This document shows positions 62,807 through 64,000 of a DNA stretch of 64,000 nt, piece after piece; within the stretch, counting starts at the first letter, position 1; every line of letters starts with the position of its first letter. The DNA is from Adiantum capillus-veneris. Taxonomy: Eukaryota; Streptophyta; Polypodiopsida; Polypodiales; Pteridaceae. Where the stretch lies: contig CM043960.1 of assembly GCA_014529385.2 (NCBI GenBank), positions 33,273,396-33,337,395 on the forward strand, written 5' to 3'. The notes beneath the pieces are model-generated. The model did no database searches, had not been told where the DNA came from, and saw nothing but the letters and a program-made list of their open reading frames with translations. A program made the position numbers and the translations under genes.

Positions 62807-63155
62807 TACTTGCTATGGGGTTTCAAGGTTTCTGGTTGTATTAGAGCTTGAGCGGTTTCTATGAGCTTTTTGCACATCTCCATTTGTTTGGTTTTGATTT
62901 CAAGATGCAGATAGATCAGAAATCTTTGTTCCAAAGTTTGGTTGTTCTTCTTTCTCGCCTCGTAGGCTTGCAATATAGCATCTAAATGCTTGTTTGCCTT
63001 TTTTATTAAGATTGATCCGCCTGATACAGTCTTTGACTCTTCTAAACCCCTTGTGTTTTCTTTGCTCTCTTATTCATGTTTGAGTTGTCCCTTTGATTGG
63101 GTTAATTAATTTCCAAGGTTGTCTTTTCCCTTAGCCTCTTTTCTTTCATTCTATC

Positions 63156-63997
63156 TCATTTGGCTTTCCATGATTTCCGTTGAGTCCTAACTAACCCATT
63201 TTCAAATTTGGTTTGTTCTAGAAGTTTCAACTCACCCGCCACTAGCTGATTTTTGGCTGCTTTATGATCTTGAGCTCTATTGACCACGTTGAATAGAACT
63301 GTTGACTCTAACTCAGGTTCACTTGAGCATGGTAAAATTCCTATGACATTGACGATTGCTTTCCCCAAGTTGTCAGGATTCTTAGCATGGTGTTGAAGTA
63401 AGTAATCCTTCCCACACCCCTCACAGAATCCAAAGATTTTTTGTTTGTGGATCCTTGTGTGGAAAACCTTGTGTCCACTAGTTATCTCCACATTCAAAGC
63501 ATGAGCCCTCTAGCTGGGCAGTTGGTGGTGCCCCCATTGATTGGTCCGTCCTAGGCAGATATCCTCTAGGCTTGTAGTTCTTGTTTGCTATGAATGTAGG
63601 CATATTTTCATCCATCGTGAATTGATTTCTGGCAGTTTGAGCCACATATGAATATTTAGTAGCTTCATAGATGCTAGCCCAAAATGGACTATCCTCAGTA
63701 GCATAAGCTACACCCTCAGATTCCCTCACATAGGTTTTGCATGTTCCTCATAGTAAACAGGTGGTGGAATCAATGGCTAACTTATGCGTGATTTAATCGG
63801 CTATGTGTACCACACAATGGTCCTATTTTGTCATGAGGCAAAGGTGGCTATTGGCCCAACACACGTTGTGGTTTGTCTCCTCCTTGCTCTATGTTATTGA
63901 GTCCAATCTGGTACCTCGGAGGTGGTGGCAATTGTTGCACTATTGGAGGTCCATATTTCCTTTTCCTCATAATTCCGGTTATAAAAGCACTCATTAA
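63156..63997 (-). pseudogene. Gypsy-like gag C-terminus with degraded zinc-binding motifs
   Basis: On the minus strand, a proline-rich stretch near 63960-63850 (LPPPPRYQIGLNNIEQGG) precedes the frame 63729-63478, which ends CFECGDN just before a stop. The frame 63497-63156 then has FGFCEGCGKDYLLQHHAKNP. Paired cysteines followed by histidines suggest two nucleic-acid-binding knuckles of the gag nucleocapsid, both damaged by stops or frame changes. It continues with NVIGILPCSSEPELESTVLF and NVVNRAQDHKAAK, similar in flavour to gag-protease linkers of some plant gypsy elements. The family assignment is from memory of such patterns. Confidence 0.45.
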
Positions 63998-64000
63998 TAT

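Overview
The window looks like repeat-dominated nuclear DNA of a land plant. I infer a plant because the coding remnants are plant-style Ty3/gypsy and Ty1/copia LTR retrotransposons with initiator-tRNA-Met-like primer sites, next to very long AG/CT, TG/CA, AT and poly-C tracts and no dense gene order. A large-genome non-seed plant such as a fern would fit the microsatellite load, but nothing here fixes the species. I recognised no intact host gene, rRNA, tRNA, CRISPR array or organellar insert.

Layout. 1-1.2 kb: the right edge of an LTR element (polypurine tract plus LTR start) and a gypsy LTR piece. 1.2-4.0 kb, minus strand: a decayed reverse transcriptase gene of Penelope-like type. 4-8.6 kb: mostly no genes, with compound TG/AG microsatellites and duplicated modules. 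8.6-12.5 kb: two degenerate tandem arrays and a possible multi-exon minus-strand gene of unknown function. 12.8-23.3 kb: the best-preserved element, a Tat-like Ty3/gypsy retrotransposon with about 2.1 and 2.4 kb LTRs. Its gag-protease-RT-RNase H-integrase frame is interrupted by only two in-frame stops, and it has an extra zinc-knuckle region before gag. 23.3-32 kb: broken LTR elements with integrase fragments on both strands, a protease fragment, one LTR/primer-site junction and one polypurine-tract/LTR junction. 32-45 kb: no genes seen; microsatellites, small duplications and a sharp 43-bp hairpin at 38.7 kb. 45.9-51.6 kb: a large imperfect inverted repeat, best read as two 3' ends of one LTR element family facing each other, with a 201-bp MITE-like element between them. 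52.3-57.5 kb: a copia element lacking most of RT and RNase H. 57.5-60.8 kb: a minus-strand gypsy element (gag, zinc knuckle, protease, part of RT, primer site, LTR) that directly abuts the copia 3' LTR. 60.8-64 kb: no genes, then another minus-strand gypsy gag-like remnant.

The parts do not form a shared pathway. Each retroelement carries its own gag and pol functions, and most are dead. The most informative items are the compact gypsy polyprotein with a single archaeal-type RNase H directly after RT, the Penelope-like RT with a GIPMG motif, the near-perfect hairpin capping a direct repeat, and the mobile LTRs that themselves carry long microsatellites.
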